From assembly GCF_025532145.1 (NCBI RefSeq), contig NZ_ARXS01000016.1, forward strand, positions 44,254 through 108,253: 64,000 nt of DNA, read 5' to 3'. This document shows, one piece after another, positions 1-8,153 of the stretch (the first letter of the stretch is position 1; each line of letters opens with the position of its first letter). Position numbers and translations under genes: made by a program. The notes beneath the pieces are model-generated. The model did no database searches. It was not told where the DNA came from and saw nothing but the letters and a program-made list of their open reading frames with translations. This stretch comes from Alloalcanivorax balearicus MACL04. Lineage in GTDB: Bacteria > Pseudomonadota > Gammaproteobacteria > Pseudomonadales > Alcanivoracaceae.

Positions 1-233
1 AGGGACAACGCCGGCGCCAGCGGCATGGACATAAAAGTACCGAAGGACGCGCAACGCACCACACGAACACCATTATGCTCCTCAACGAGGGTGTGGACGG
101 CAAAGCGGTCACTGCAACACAGGACGGTGACCTCATGCCCTTGCTCGCGTAGAAAAGCGGCATGCTGCTTCACCACGCTTTCCACGCCCCCGATGGTCGG
201 GTCATAAAATTTATTGACCAGTAGAATTCTCAT
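1..233 (-). CDS. glycosyltransferase family 4, N-terminal part (runs off window)
   Basis: Reading leftward from an ATG at 233, the first 77 codons encode the N-terminal Rossmann half of a GT-B glycosyltransferase: a short beta strand (MRILLVNKFY) followed by a glycine loop (TIGGVESVV), the usual acceptor-side start of family GT4 enzymes. The C-terminal donor-binding domain lies outside the window, so the sugar cannot be inferred. It follows another glycosyltransferase with an 17-base gap and belongs to the gmd-rmd unit, so transfer of a GDP-linked sugar (rhamnose or mannose) in the cytoplasm is plausible. The reading frame shows no damage within the window. Confidence 0.8.
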   Translation of the reverse strand, partial: MRILLVNKFYDPTIGGVESVVKQHAAFLREQGHEVTVLCCSDRFAVHTLVEEHNGVRVVRCASFGTFMSMPLAPALS

Positions 234-250
234 CGCACCATACTGGGTCG

Positions 251-1384
251 TTACATTGAGGCATAGACGTCATAGGTCCGGTCAACAGTGGATTGCCACC
301 AGAACTCACCCGCACGTTGCAGCCCCTTTTCGGTCAAGCTCCCTGACAATTCCTCATCGAGCAACACACGTCGCATATTCTCCGATAATCCGACCACATC
401 CGCGCTTTCCACCGTCAAGGCAGCGTCTCCAGCCACCTCCGGCAAGGACGAATTGTTCGAGCAGACCACCGGCACTCCGGATTGCATGGCCTCCAGCACC
501 GGCAATCCGAATCCTTCATAGAGCGACGGAAAGGCGAACAATCGAGCACCGGAATACAGGCCCGGCAAGTGCGCCGCGGGCAGAAAGCCCAGATATCGGA
601 CCCAACCCTCACTTTCCGCCTGTCGTATCCTGTCGTGAATCTGTTCACTCTTCCATCCCTGATGGCCGCTCAGGACCAGCGGATAGCGTTCCCGCACTTC
701 CCGGGGGAGACGGCCGTAGGCATCAAGCAAGGCGATGATATTTTTCCTCGGCTCAATGGTCCCGACAAATAGGGTATAGCCTCGATAAGACAGACCATAG
801 TGCTCCAGAATCGATCCGATGTCCGCTTCGTTTCGGGGCTGGAATTCGGGTCCGGCCGCCAGAGGAACCGCGTGAATCCTCTCCAGCGGCCAACTAGCGA
901 ACTCAGCGAGCTCCCGGCGGGTATATTCGGAATCGGTGATCAACGCGTCCGCCGTATGCAAGGTATTGCTAAGGCCTCGCTGCAAATAACCGATCTTCGC
1001 CGGATCATAGCAATGTGACCAAGTGAATGGGGAAAGATCGTGAAAAGTGGCCACTTTCCGCCCGGGAAAAGGGGGCAGGAAAAAGTTGGTGCTGTGGTAA
1101 ATGAAGCCATCGAATCCGGACAGCACCCGCTTACGAATCAACGGCATCAGCACCCCGTACAACGAAGTAACAAGGCGGCTTTTCTGAACCAGGCGTCTGA
1201 AATCGTGGGAGGCTGGTGATTGATTCACCGGCTCTGGCAGATCAGAGACAAAACGCACCCCGGAAAACAGCCTGAATTCATCGAAGGTATCCGCCGCCAG
1301 CATCCCTTTCGCCAATTCATAGGTGTAGCGCCCAATACCGGTCAGAGGAAACCGGATTGGTTCCACGGATAGGATCAGTTTCAT
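251..1384 (-). CDS. glycosyltransferase family 4 (mannosyl/rhamnosyltransferase-like)
   Basis: A GT-B glycosyltransferase of about 377 residues. The donor-domain signature GTIEPRKN lies near residue 210 and the EX7E-type motif EGFGLPVLE near 290-298, typical of GT4 enzymes using GDP- or UDP-sugars. I prefer the ATG at 1384 over one seven codons upstream because it forms a TGATG stop/start overlap with rmd, indicating translational coupling. Being downstream of gmd and rmd suggests that it adds D-rhamnose or mannose to a lipid-linked glycan at the cytoplasmic face. The specificity is inference; the family call is firm. Confidence 0.88.
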   Translation of the reverse strand: MKLILSVEPIRFPLTGIGRYTYELAKGMLAADTFDEFRLFSGVRFVSDLPEPVNQSPASHDFRRLVQKSRLVTSLYGVLMPLIRKRVLSGFDGFIYHSTNFFLPPFPGRKVATFHDLSPFTWSHCYDPAKIGYLQRGLSNTLHTADALITDSEYTRRELAEFASWPLERIHAVPLAAGPEFQPRNEADIGSILEHYGLSYRGYTLFVGTIEPRKNIIALLDAYGRLPREVRERYPLVLSGHQGWKSEQIHDRIRQAESEGWVRYLGFLPAAHLPGLYSGARLFAFPSLYEGFGLPVLEAMQSGVPVVCSNNSSLPEVAGDAALTVESADVVGLSENMRRVLLDEELSGSLTEKGLQRAGEFWWQSTVDRTYDVYASM

Positions 1385-2271
1385 CAATTTTCCGCCAACA
1401 TCCACCGAAGGGTGCTTTTCAGATCAGACTTCTGCCATTCACCGACGCACGCTGCCAGCTTAGCAGCATCGCCGCACAGCGTTTTCACCTCGTTGGCTCT
1501 GACGAAAGAGGGATTCACTCGCACTTGCAGTTGATGGCCGGTAATCTCCGCACACAGCGCCAGAATCTCCTTGAGCGAATGAGGTTGCCCGGAAGCCACA
1601 TTGAACACCTCACCGGCCGCCCCCCGCTCAATCAGGGCACGATACGCCGCCACCACCGAGCGGACGTCGCTGAAATCACGCCACACCTCCAGGTTGCCGA
1701 GCTCGATGACCGCCGCGCGACGCTTGAAGTGGGAAACAATCTTGGGCACCAGGAAGTGTTCCGCCTGGCCGACACCGGTGTAATTGAATGGCCGCGCGAT
1801 GACGATCGGCAGCCGGGGCATCCACAGCCATGCCATATGTTCCATGGCCAGCTTGCTGACCGCGTAATCGTTGGCCGGAGCAGGCGGGGTGTCCTCGGCT
1901 AGCTTACCGCCCCGCTGATTGCCATAGACGTTGGCGCTGCTTGCCAGCAGCACACTTTCCGGCGGTTTATCGGCAGCCGCCAGAGCCGCCAGCAGGTTAC
2001 GAGTACCGATAAGATTGACCTCGTAAAAGCTGTTGGCGTTGCCCTCACCGACGAACGCCACCGCCGCCAGATGGACGACAATATCGGGCTGCAACTCGGC
2101 GATGCGGACCCGAACGGCTTCCGGATCGGTAATGTCCACCTGGATATAGCCGGGATCCTCGTCGGGCTGGCTACCCAGCCCGACCACCCGATAACCGGCG
2201 GACACCAACTCCTCGCTCATATAACGACCGGTAAAGCCCTGGCTCCCCGTTATTAGAACCGTCTTTGCCAT
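1384..2271 (-). CDS. rmd: GDP-4-keto-6-deoxy-D-mannose reductase
   Basis: An extended short-chain dehydrogenase of 295 residues. The NAD(P)-binding loop GSQGFTG lies at residues 9-15, SSANVYG at 111-117, and the catalytic YxxxK (YAVSK) at 136-140. It directly follows gmd with a TAATG overlap. That pairing is diagnostic for converting the GDP-4-keto-6-deoxymannose made by Gmd into GDP-D-rhamnose, as in the common polysaccharide antigen pathway of Pseudomonas. A fucose synthase (GMER) is a less likely alternative, since those proteins are longer and have epimerase residues that I do not see. It is cytoplasmic and part of the four-gene unit ending beyond position 1. Confidence 0.85.
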   Translation of the reverse strand: MAKTVLITGSQGFTGRYMSEELVSAGYRVVGLGSQPDEDPGYIQVDITDPEAVRVRIAELQPDIVVHLAAVAFVGEGNANSFYEVNLIGTRNLLAALAAADKPPESVLLASSANVYGNQRGGKLAEDTPPAPANDYAVSKLAMEHMAWLWMPRLPIVIARPFNYTGVGQAEHFLVPKIVSHFKRRAAVIELGNLEVWRDFSDVRSVVAAYRALIERGAAGEVFNVASGQPHSLKEILALCAEITGHQLQVRVNPSFVRANEVKTLCGDAAKLAACVGEWQKSDLKSTLRWMLAEN

Positions 2272-3305
2272 TAAAACGAAAATCCTTGCTGATTGCGGCG
2301 CAAATCGGCTTCAACCATCATCCGACAAAGTTCCTCGAGGGTGGTGGTTGGTTCCCAACCCAGCTTCTCCTTGGCCCGGGCCGGATCACCTATCAACAGA
2401 TCGACTTCCGCGGGACGGTAAAACTTTGGATTGACCGCGACAATAACCTTGCCGGAGGAGGTATCGACACCGGTCTCTTCCTCGCCCTCGCCTCGCCAGT
2501 CAATATCGATCTCCGCCGCTTTGCAGGCCATGCTGACAAAATCGCGAACTGACTCGGTGCGGTTGGTGGCCAGTACATAAGTATCCGGCTCGTTAACCTG
2601 AAGCATGCGCCACATGCCGTTAACGTAATCCTTGGCGAAACCCCAGTCCCGTTTCGCGTCCATGTTGCCCAGTTCCAAACGCTCTTGCTTGCCGAGTTTG
2701 ATCTTGGCGATCGAATCGGTGATCTTGCGGGTCACAAACTCCTGGCCCCGCAGTGGCGACTCATGGTTGAAGAGAATGCCACTGGCGCCAAAAATGCCGT
2801 GGGATTCCCGGTAGTTGATGGTCATCCAGTGTGCGTACAACTTGGCTACGCCGTAGGGGCTGCGCGGATAGAACGGCGTGCTCTCGGTCTGTGGAATCTC
2901 TTGAACCTTACCGAACATTTCCGAGGTCGAGGCCTGATAGAAGCGAATCGAGGGATTTACGATGCGAATGGCCTCCAGCAGATTGACCGCACCCAATCCG
3001 GTGATTTCCGCGGTGGTGATCGGTTGATCGAACGACACACCGACGAAACTCTGCGCCGCCAGGTTGTAGACTTCCGTCGCTTCCGAGGTCTGCAACAGGC
3101 GAATGCACGATGACAGGTCGGTCAGATCGTATTCCACCAGATGCAGGTTCGGATGCCGATCGATGCCCATCTCCTGGATCCGCCAGAAATTGACGGAAGC
3201 CGTGCGCCGGTAAGCGCCATAAACCTTATACCCTTTTTCCAGAAGCAGCTCGGCAAGATAGGTGCCGTCTTGGCCGGTAACACCGGTAATAATCGCTTTT
3301 TTCAC
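2271..3305 (-). CDS. gmd: GDP-mannose 4,6-dehydratase
   Basis: A 344-residue extended SDR very close to the Gmd family. It has the N-terminal nucleotide loop [10 protein letters not shown] (8-17), the catalytic T127/E129 in STSEMFG, and Y151/K155 in SPYGVAK. It converts GDP-mannose to GDP-4-keto-6-deoxymannose. The start appears to be GTG at 3305, preceded by an AAGGAAAGG ribosome site. It is coupled to rmd downstream. GDP-mannose precursors would come from the phosphomannomutase genes in this window (3412-4785 and 28119-29501); the guanylyltransferase is not seen here. Confidence 0.95.
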   Translation of the reverse strand: MKKAIITGVTGQDGTYLAELLLEKGYKVYGAYRRTASVNFWRIQEMGIDRHPNLHLVEYDLTDLSSCIRLLQTSEATEVYNLAAQSFVGVSFDQPITTAEITGLGAVNLLEAIRIVNPSIRFYQASTSEMFGKVQEIPQTESTPFYPRSPYGVAKLYAHWMTINYRESHGIFGASGILFNHESPLRGQEFVTRKITDSIAKIKLGKQERLELGNMDAKRDWGFAKDYVNGMWRMLQVNEPDTYVLATNRTESVRDFVSMACKAAEIDIDWRGEGEEETGVDTSSGKVIVAVNPKFYRPAEVDLLIGDPARAKEKLGWEPTTTLEELCRMMVEADLRRNQQGFSF

Positions 3306-3411
3306 AGCCTTTCCTTAAACGTACGTTCTATTTTTTGACCTATCGGGCAGCAAAAAGTGCCACCCCGGCGTGATTGCACACTCTGTCTGTTATCTCGTCA
3401 TCGACGGTCGG

Positions 3412-4785
3412 TTAGCCGACCGCCTTGATTGCCTGCTCGATGGCCTGTTCGAAGCGGGTACGGATGCGCAGGAGTACGTCCTTGGTCTTCGCTTCATACC
3501 GCGTCACCAACTTAGGCGATGTATTCGAAGCCCGGCACAGCCCCCAGCCGTCCTCATAATCCATGCGTATGCCGTCGATCGCTGTGCACTTGCCCTCACC
3601 CAAGTCGGCATGATTCTGCAGATACTCGACGATGGCAAACTTGGTTTCCTCGGTGACAGGGATAGTGATCTCAGGGGTGGTGCAGAGCTTGGGGTAGCGG
3701 TCGAAAAAGCTAACGGCATCGCCGTCATGGCGGCTGAGAATTCCAAGAATTCGCGCAGCAGCGACGGTGGCGTCATCAAACCCGTACCAGTCTTCGGCAA
3801 AGAAAATATGCCCGCTCATTTCACCGGCAAGCAAGGCACCGGTTTCCTTCATTCGAGCTTTAATCAGGGAATGGCCTGTACGCCACATCTCCGGTTCGCC
3901 ACCAGCCGCACGAATAATGCCGAAAAGCGCGCCCGTGCATTTAACATCGAAGATCACTTTGGCGCCCGGCACCCGGCCCGCCAGATCTTCGGCCAGCGCC
4001 ATTAGCAAGATGTCCGGGAAGACCACGTTTCCATCGGGCAGAACCACACCCAAGCGGTCACCGTCGCCGTCGAAGGCGAGCCCCAGGTCAGCGTTTTCCC
4101 GTTGAACGGTATCGATCAGGTCATTGAGGGTTTCGATATCACCGGGGTCGGGGTGGTGATTGGGAAAGGTGCCATCCACTTCGGTATAGAGAGGGATGAC
4201 GTCGCACCCGAGAGCAGCAATAGCTTCCGGGGCCAGTACGCCGGCGGCGCCGTTGCCGCAGTCCACCACAACCTTCATCGGGCGCGCCAGGTGGTGGCGC
4301 TTTCTCAGCGCTGCCAAATAGGCAGGAAGGATTTCGTGTTGGTCCCGCGTACCTTGCCCTTCCGAGAAATTCCGTTGTTGGATACGATTCTTCAGTGCCT
4401 GAATGGCATCCCCGGAAAGTGTCGTTCCTCTGATAACGATTTTAACACCATTATAGTCTGGCGGATTATGACTACCGGTGATCATTACGCCTGAGTCAGC
4501 ACCCTGGAAATGACAGGTAGCGAAATACAGCACAGGGGTCGGCGCCAGCCCAACATCAATGACGTTACAACCACTTGCTTGCAGCCCTTTGGCAAGCGCA
4601 TCCAGAAGAGTGGGCGAAGACAAACGGCCATCGCGAGCCACGGCAACAGAGAGCCCACCCCGATCAATTACCTCTGACCCAATGGCCAGGCCGATTAACT
4701 CCGCTGCCTGCACAGTCAGGGTGTCTTCGAAAATGCCACGAATATCGTAGGCTCGGAATAAAGTATCGGATAAAGCGGTGGTCAT
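3412..4785 (-). CDS. phosphomannomutase/phosphoglucomutase (AlgC-type), copy 1
   Basis: An alpha-D-phosphohexomutase of about 457 residues. The phosphoserine loop TGSHNPPDYNG places the active serine near residue 105, the metal loop is DGDGDR (239-244), and the sugar-binding loop GEMSGH is near 321. It interconverts mannose-6-P and mannose-1-P (and the glucose forms), supplying GDP-mannose to the adjacent gmd/rmd. An ATG at 4803 is possible, but the internal ATG at 4785 gives an N-terminus matching the second paralogue at 28119-29501. Two full-length paralogues in one locus suggest separate supply of the D-rhamnose branch and the main branch, which is inference. Confidence 0.92.
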   Translation of the reverse strand: MTTALSDTLFRAYDIRGIFEDTLTVQAAELIGLAIGSEVIDRGGLSVAVARDGRLSSPTLLDALAKGLQASGCNVIDVGLAPTPVLYFATCHFQGADSGVMITGSHNPPDYNGVKIVIRGTTLSGDAIQALKNRIQQRNFSEGQGTRDQHEILPAYLAALRKRHHLARPMKVVVDCGNGAAGVLAPEAIAALGCDVIPLYTEVDGTFPNHHPDPGDIETLNDLIDTVQRENADLGLAFDGDGDRLGVVLPDGNVVFPDILLMALAEDLAGRVPGAKVIFDVKCTGALFGIIRAAGGEPEMWRTGHSLIKARMKETGALLAGEMSGHIFFAEDWYGFDDATVAAARILGILSRHDGDAVSFFDRYPKLCTTPEITIPVTEETKFAIVEYLQNHADLGEGKCTAIDGIRMDYEDGWGLCRASNTSPKLVTRYEAKTKDVLLRIRTRFEQAIEQAIKAVG

Positions 4786-5106
4786 TATCAGCGTCCCATT
4801 CATCGCTATCAGTTACGTCAACTCTGACTTACATACCCCTACATTTGGAGCTTCAACCCCTGCCTTCCTGGAGCTGGTCAGCCGGCAAACCACGAATTCT
4901 ACCTCTTTGCCCCAACTCTGTCCTTGGAGGAACCAGAACCCTTTCGCGCTATCACATAAGTTTTACGGGACATTGCACAGTAAGGAAGTGCCCGAGGGGA
5001 GACCATGGCCTTGGAGACATGAATTTGCGCCGTATTCGCTGGCAAGCCAGCTTCCCACAGCGGGGGAACTACGAAGCCACCGCGGGAAGTCGCCTTGGCG
5101 GCAAAT
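4786..5106. other. intergenic with one REP-like inverted element
   Basis: About 320 bases without a convincing gene, lying between the phosphomannomutase start and the end of the MFS gene. The part near 5035-5100 contains a REP-type half element (a cttcccacagcgg arm) and a looser partner. It probably contains the promoter for copy 1 of the mutase gene, but I could not identify convincing -35/-10 boxes. Confidence 0.5.
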
Positions 5107-6276
5107 CTACTTGCTATTCGCGGCCAGACGGCCCGTCGCTGTGGCGGTCTCTCCATGCAGGGAAGCAATGACCGCTAGAACCCCGATAGCCAACACCGCT
5201 CCATACGCCGTCAGCGCCACCTGATGTCCCCACAGGTCCACCAGCACCCCGGTCACCATCACCGGCAGGATGAAACCGAAATAGGCCATCAGGAAGAACC
5301 CGGCGCTGGCGGCGGCACGGCGTTCCTCGCCCAGCGCCAGCACGGCGCTGAGGCCACCCAGGTAGATGAAGCCATAGCAGGCGCTGCTCGCCAGCACCGC
5401 GCCCGCCAGCACGCCGGCGAATTGCCCGTGCAGCGCTCCCCAGGCGATCAGAGCGTAGGCCACCGGCAGGATCAGCAATCCGATACGGGTGGCAATGCGC
5501 GATGGCAGCAGCCGGGCCAGGGGCTGGAACAGTACACCGCAGCTGCAGGTGGCCAGCACCGCGAAGCCGGACCACTCGCTCAGGCCGTGCTTTTGCAGTG
5601 CCGAAGGCAGAATGGCGATGACCAGCCCCACCGTGCCCCAGGCCAGCAGGATCGCCCATCCGAAGATCAACGAACCCGCCGGGAAGAACGGTAGCCGGGC
5701 CAGCGGCGCTAGGCTTGATCTGGCCGCGTCATCCCTCAGGCCAGCGACCAGCACAAAGGCCAGCGCCGCGGCCAGCAGATAAAGTGGAAAACTGGGCGGT
5801 GTCAGGCTACTGGCTTGTAGCAGAAACAGGCTGGTCACCGCCGGGCCCAGACCGAAGCCCAGAGAGGTGGCAGCGGTGACCCAGTTGGCGGCACGCCGGT
5901 GGTCCCCACCGGAGAACAGGTCATACATGTAACCGGGCGCCACGCTGGAGGCCAGCGCCGTGGCCACCCCGACCAGGAAACGGGCGGCGCCCAGGGCCAG
6001 AATTCCCGGGGCGACCAGGGTCAGCGTCGTCGCCATCAGACACAATACCAGCGCCGCCAGAATCAGCGGCTTGCGCCCTACCCGCTCCGACAAGCCATTC
6101 AACGCCAACAGCACGGGGATGATGCCGAATACGTAGCAAGCGAAAGCCACCGTGGTGGCTCCAACGCCAACACCGTCCTTGGCGGCCAGGGCGCTATACA
6201 GCGGCGCCTGGAGGTTGGAAGCGGAGGTGATGATGCAGAGGGCAAAAGCCAAACGCAGGGCGTCGAAACGGCGCAT
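5107..6276 (-). CDS. MFS transporter
   Basis: A hydrophobic protein of about 389 residues with roughly twelve membrane spans and the intracellular loop-2/3 signature of the major facilitator superfamily (NGLSERVGRKPL, near residue 60). It is most like drug or metabolite efflux carriers. I chose the ATG at 6276 (MRRFDALRL) rather than the first in-frame start because the upstream 17 residues are charged, while an AAGG site precedes 6276. It is divergent from the MocR-type regulator at 6626, a common regulator/target arrangement, so it is probably controlled by it. The substrate is unknown; an amino acid or pyridoxal-related compound is a guess. Confidence 0.85.
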   Translation of the reverse strand: MRRFDALRLAFALCIITSASNLQAPLYSALAAKDGVGVGATTVAFACYVFGIIPVLLALNGLSERVGRKPLILAALVLCLMATTLTLVAPGILALGAARFLVGVATALASSVAPGYMYDLFSGGDHRRAANWVTAATSLGFGLGPAVTSLFLLQASSLTPPSFPLYLLAAALAFVLVAGLRDDAARSSLAPLARLPFFPAGSLIFGWAILLAWGTVGLVIAILPSALQKHGLSEWSGFAVLATCSCGVLFQPLARLLPSRIATRIGLLILPVAYALIAWGALHGQFAGVLAGAVLASSACYGFIYLGGLSAVLALGEERRAAASAGFFLMAYFGFILPVMVTGVLVDLWGHQVALTAYGAVLAIGVLAVIASLHGETATATGRLAANSK

Positions 6277-6625
6277 AACGGACCTTGAGAAAACGGGATA
6301 CATGGGCCGCCTCACTCGGGCACGCATGCGCGCCCCGACCTGGGCGGGACCACACCATGGTCGTATTCGCCGGATTCGACGGTAAGGTACACTTGGCTCT
6401 GGTTATTGATGAACTGTTCCGGGTTTTCCGGTAACGGTCGCGGGTATCGCGGTCTGTAAGCCACTGTGGGAGCTTGCCTGCAAGCGAATTCTTGTGGAGC
6501 CCCCCAATTCGCTTGCAGGCAAGCTCCCACAGCAGCCCTGTAGCGACCTCTGAATTCAGGCGAATCGGGGCTCCACGAGAATTCGCTTGCAAGCAAGCTT
6601 CCCACAACGGCCTTAAGGACTTGGC
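6277..6625. promoter_or_regulatory. divergent intergenic region between MFS and MocR genes, with REPs
   Basis: This 349-base interval separates two divergent genes and must carry both promoters. It also holds an inverted REP pair (6463-6533) and a third REP half (6581-6610) ending just before the mocR start codon. No clear sigma-70 boxes or MocR direct repeats could be picked out by eye. Confidence 0.45.
6463..6610. repeat. REP doublet plus single REP
   Basis: Two REP units face each other at 6463-6533 (core TGTGGGAGCTTGCCTGC and its inverse) around a short spacer, forming a REPIN-like hairpin. A third inverse copy follows at 6581-6610. The same core recurs at many intergenic sites in this window. 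Confidence 0.9.
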
Positions 6626-8017
6626 ATGAAGCTGGATATGGACCCGGACTCGGGGCTTCCCATAGCGCTGCAAATCGAAGACGGAATCCGCCACTGGATC
6701 GTGCGGAACGGCGCTGGCGGCGGCAGCCGCCTGCCTTCCATACGCCGCCTGTCCAGTGAACTGCATGTGAGCCGCAACGCCGCCATTGAAGCCTATGAAC
6801 GCCTGGTGGCTCAGGGGCTGGTACGTTCCAAGCCCGGGTCCGGCTTCTATGTGGCGGATGGCGCCGCCAGAATGCTGGCCGGCACCGAGCCGGTCTCCGA
6901 GGAGGAGGTCGCCGACGATCGCTGGAGCCTGTTTCAGAGCCACGCTTCCACGCTGAAGCTCGGCTGCGGCTGGCTGCCGGGCAGTTGGCTGGAAGTGGAA
7001 GACCTCTCCTACGCCATCCGCCAGGTCACCCGCCAGGACAGCGCCGGTATCCTCGATTACAGCACGCCCCTCGGCACCCCGGAGTTGCGTTCACTGATCA
7101 GAGAGCGCCTTCGGCTGCTCGGTATCGACGCCGGCACTCAGCAGATCCTGCTTACCGGCGGCGGCAGTCATGCTCTGGACCTGCTGGTGCGGCTACTGCT
7201 GAAGCCTGGCGACACCGTGTTCGTGGAATCGCCGGGTTACTACAATCTGCTCGGCCTGCTGAAGCTGCAGCAGGTGCAGGTAGTGGGGGTGCCTCGGCTG
7301 GCCGGCGGGCCCGACCCGGAGCGCATGGCGCACCTGCTCAAGACCCACAAACCCAAACTGTTTTTCACCAACAGCGTGTTCCAGAACCCCACCGGCACCA
7401 CTCTGGCGCCAACCTTTGCCCACCGCATCCTGCAACTGGCGGAGCAGCACGACTTCCAGATCGTCGAGGACGATATTTATGCCGACTTTCAACATGAGCC
7501 GACATTACGCCTGGCGGCCCTCGACGGCCTCAGGCGGGTGATCTATCTCGGCAGCTTCTCGAAAAGCCTTTCCAGCTCACTGAGGGTGGGATTTATCGCC
7601 GCGGCACCGGCGCGGATCAAGCCGCTGGTGGACATCAAAATGCTGACCAGCATTTCCGCCTCCCGTTTCTCCGAGCAGGTGGTCATGACCATGTTGCACA
7701 ACGGCGCCTACCGCAAGCTGGTGGAACGGCTGCGCACTCGGCTTTCAGCGCAAATGGTCACCGCCCTCAACCTGGTGCGGTCGGCGGGCTGGGAGGTGCA
7801 TTCCGAACCGGCGGGAGGCATGTTCATCTGGGCCCGTTATCCGGGCGTGGCGGATTCGCAAAAACTGGTGGATCTGGCCCGGCAATCCGGCGTCAGCCTG
7901 TCCCCGGGGCATCTGTTCCTGCCCGGTGAAACGGCCTCGCCCTGGTTGAGGCTCAATGTGGCTTATACCCGTGACCGGCGGGCGATACGGTTTTTGAATG
8001 ATCCGCTGGGAATGTGA
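6626..8017 (+). CDS. MocR/PdxR-family transcriptional regulator (GntR HTH + aminotransferase domain)
   Basis: A 463-residue fusion protein. Residues 1-75 form a GntR-type winged helix (LPSIRRLSSELHVSRNA) and about 100-460 form a fold-type I aminotransferase domain. The PLP lysine appears to be K313 in SFSKSL, with the usual NPTG (255-258) and ED-D (282-285) motifs. Family members sense PLP or amino-group metabolites and usually regulate the divergent neighbour, here the MFS transporter. The ATG at 6626 is preceded by a short AAGGAC site. Residues 8018-8041 downstream lead into a REPIN between convergent genes. Confidence 0.9.
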   Translation: MKLDMDPDSGLPIALQIEDGIRHWIVRNGAGGGSRLPSIRRLSSELHVSRNAAIEAYERLVAQGLVRSKPGSGFYVADGAARMLAGTEPVSEEEVADDRWSLFQSHASTLKLGCGWLPGSWLEVEDLSYAIRQVTRQDSAGILDYSTPLGTPELRSLIRERLRLLGIDAGTQQILLTGGGSHALDLLVRLLLKPGDTVFVESPGYYNLLGLLKLQQVQVVGVPRLAGGPDPERMAHLLKTHKPKLFFTNSVFQNPTGTTLAPTFAHRILQLAEQHDFQIVEDDIYADFQHEPTLRLAALDGLRRVIYLGSFSKSLSSSLRVGFIAAAPARIKPLVDIKMLTSISASRFSEQVVMTMLHNGAYRKLVERLRTRLSAQMVTALNLVRSAGWEVHSEPAGGMFIWARYPGVADSQKLVDLARQSGVSLSPGHLFLPGETASPWLRLNVAYTRDRRAIRFLNDPLGM

Positions 8018-8041
8018 TCGCCCTTTCGACGGCTTGTTTCT

Positions 8042-8132
8042 CAGCCGCTGTAGGAGCCTGCTTGCAGGCGAATTGGGCATTGGGCTTCAGGCCCAAAAGA
8101 TTCGCCTGCAGGCAGGCTCCTACAGCAGCGGC
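8042..8132. repeat. REPIN between convergent genes (likely terminator/insulator)
   Basis: Two inverted REP units flank an inner hairpin (TTGGGC ... GCCCAA). The outer arms AGCCGCTGTAGGAGCC and the inverse at 8117-8132 can form a long stem. It lies between the ends of the MocR gene and the dehydratase gene, so both transcripts would run into it. Confidence 0.85.
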
Positions 8133-8153
8133 TCGAGAAAAGATTGAAGGAAC

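Noticed and set aside
6194..6943. 249-codon minus-strand frame over the mocR start
   Set aside because: It runs through REP doublets and the intergenic region; the MocR reading frame on the other strand is clearly real.
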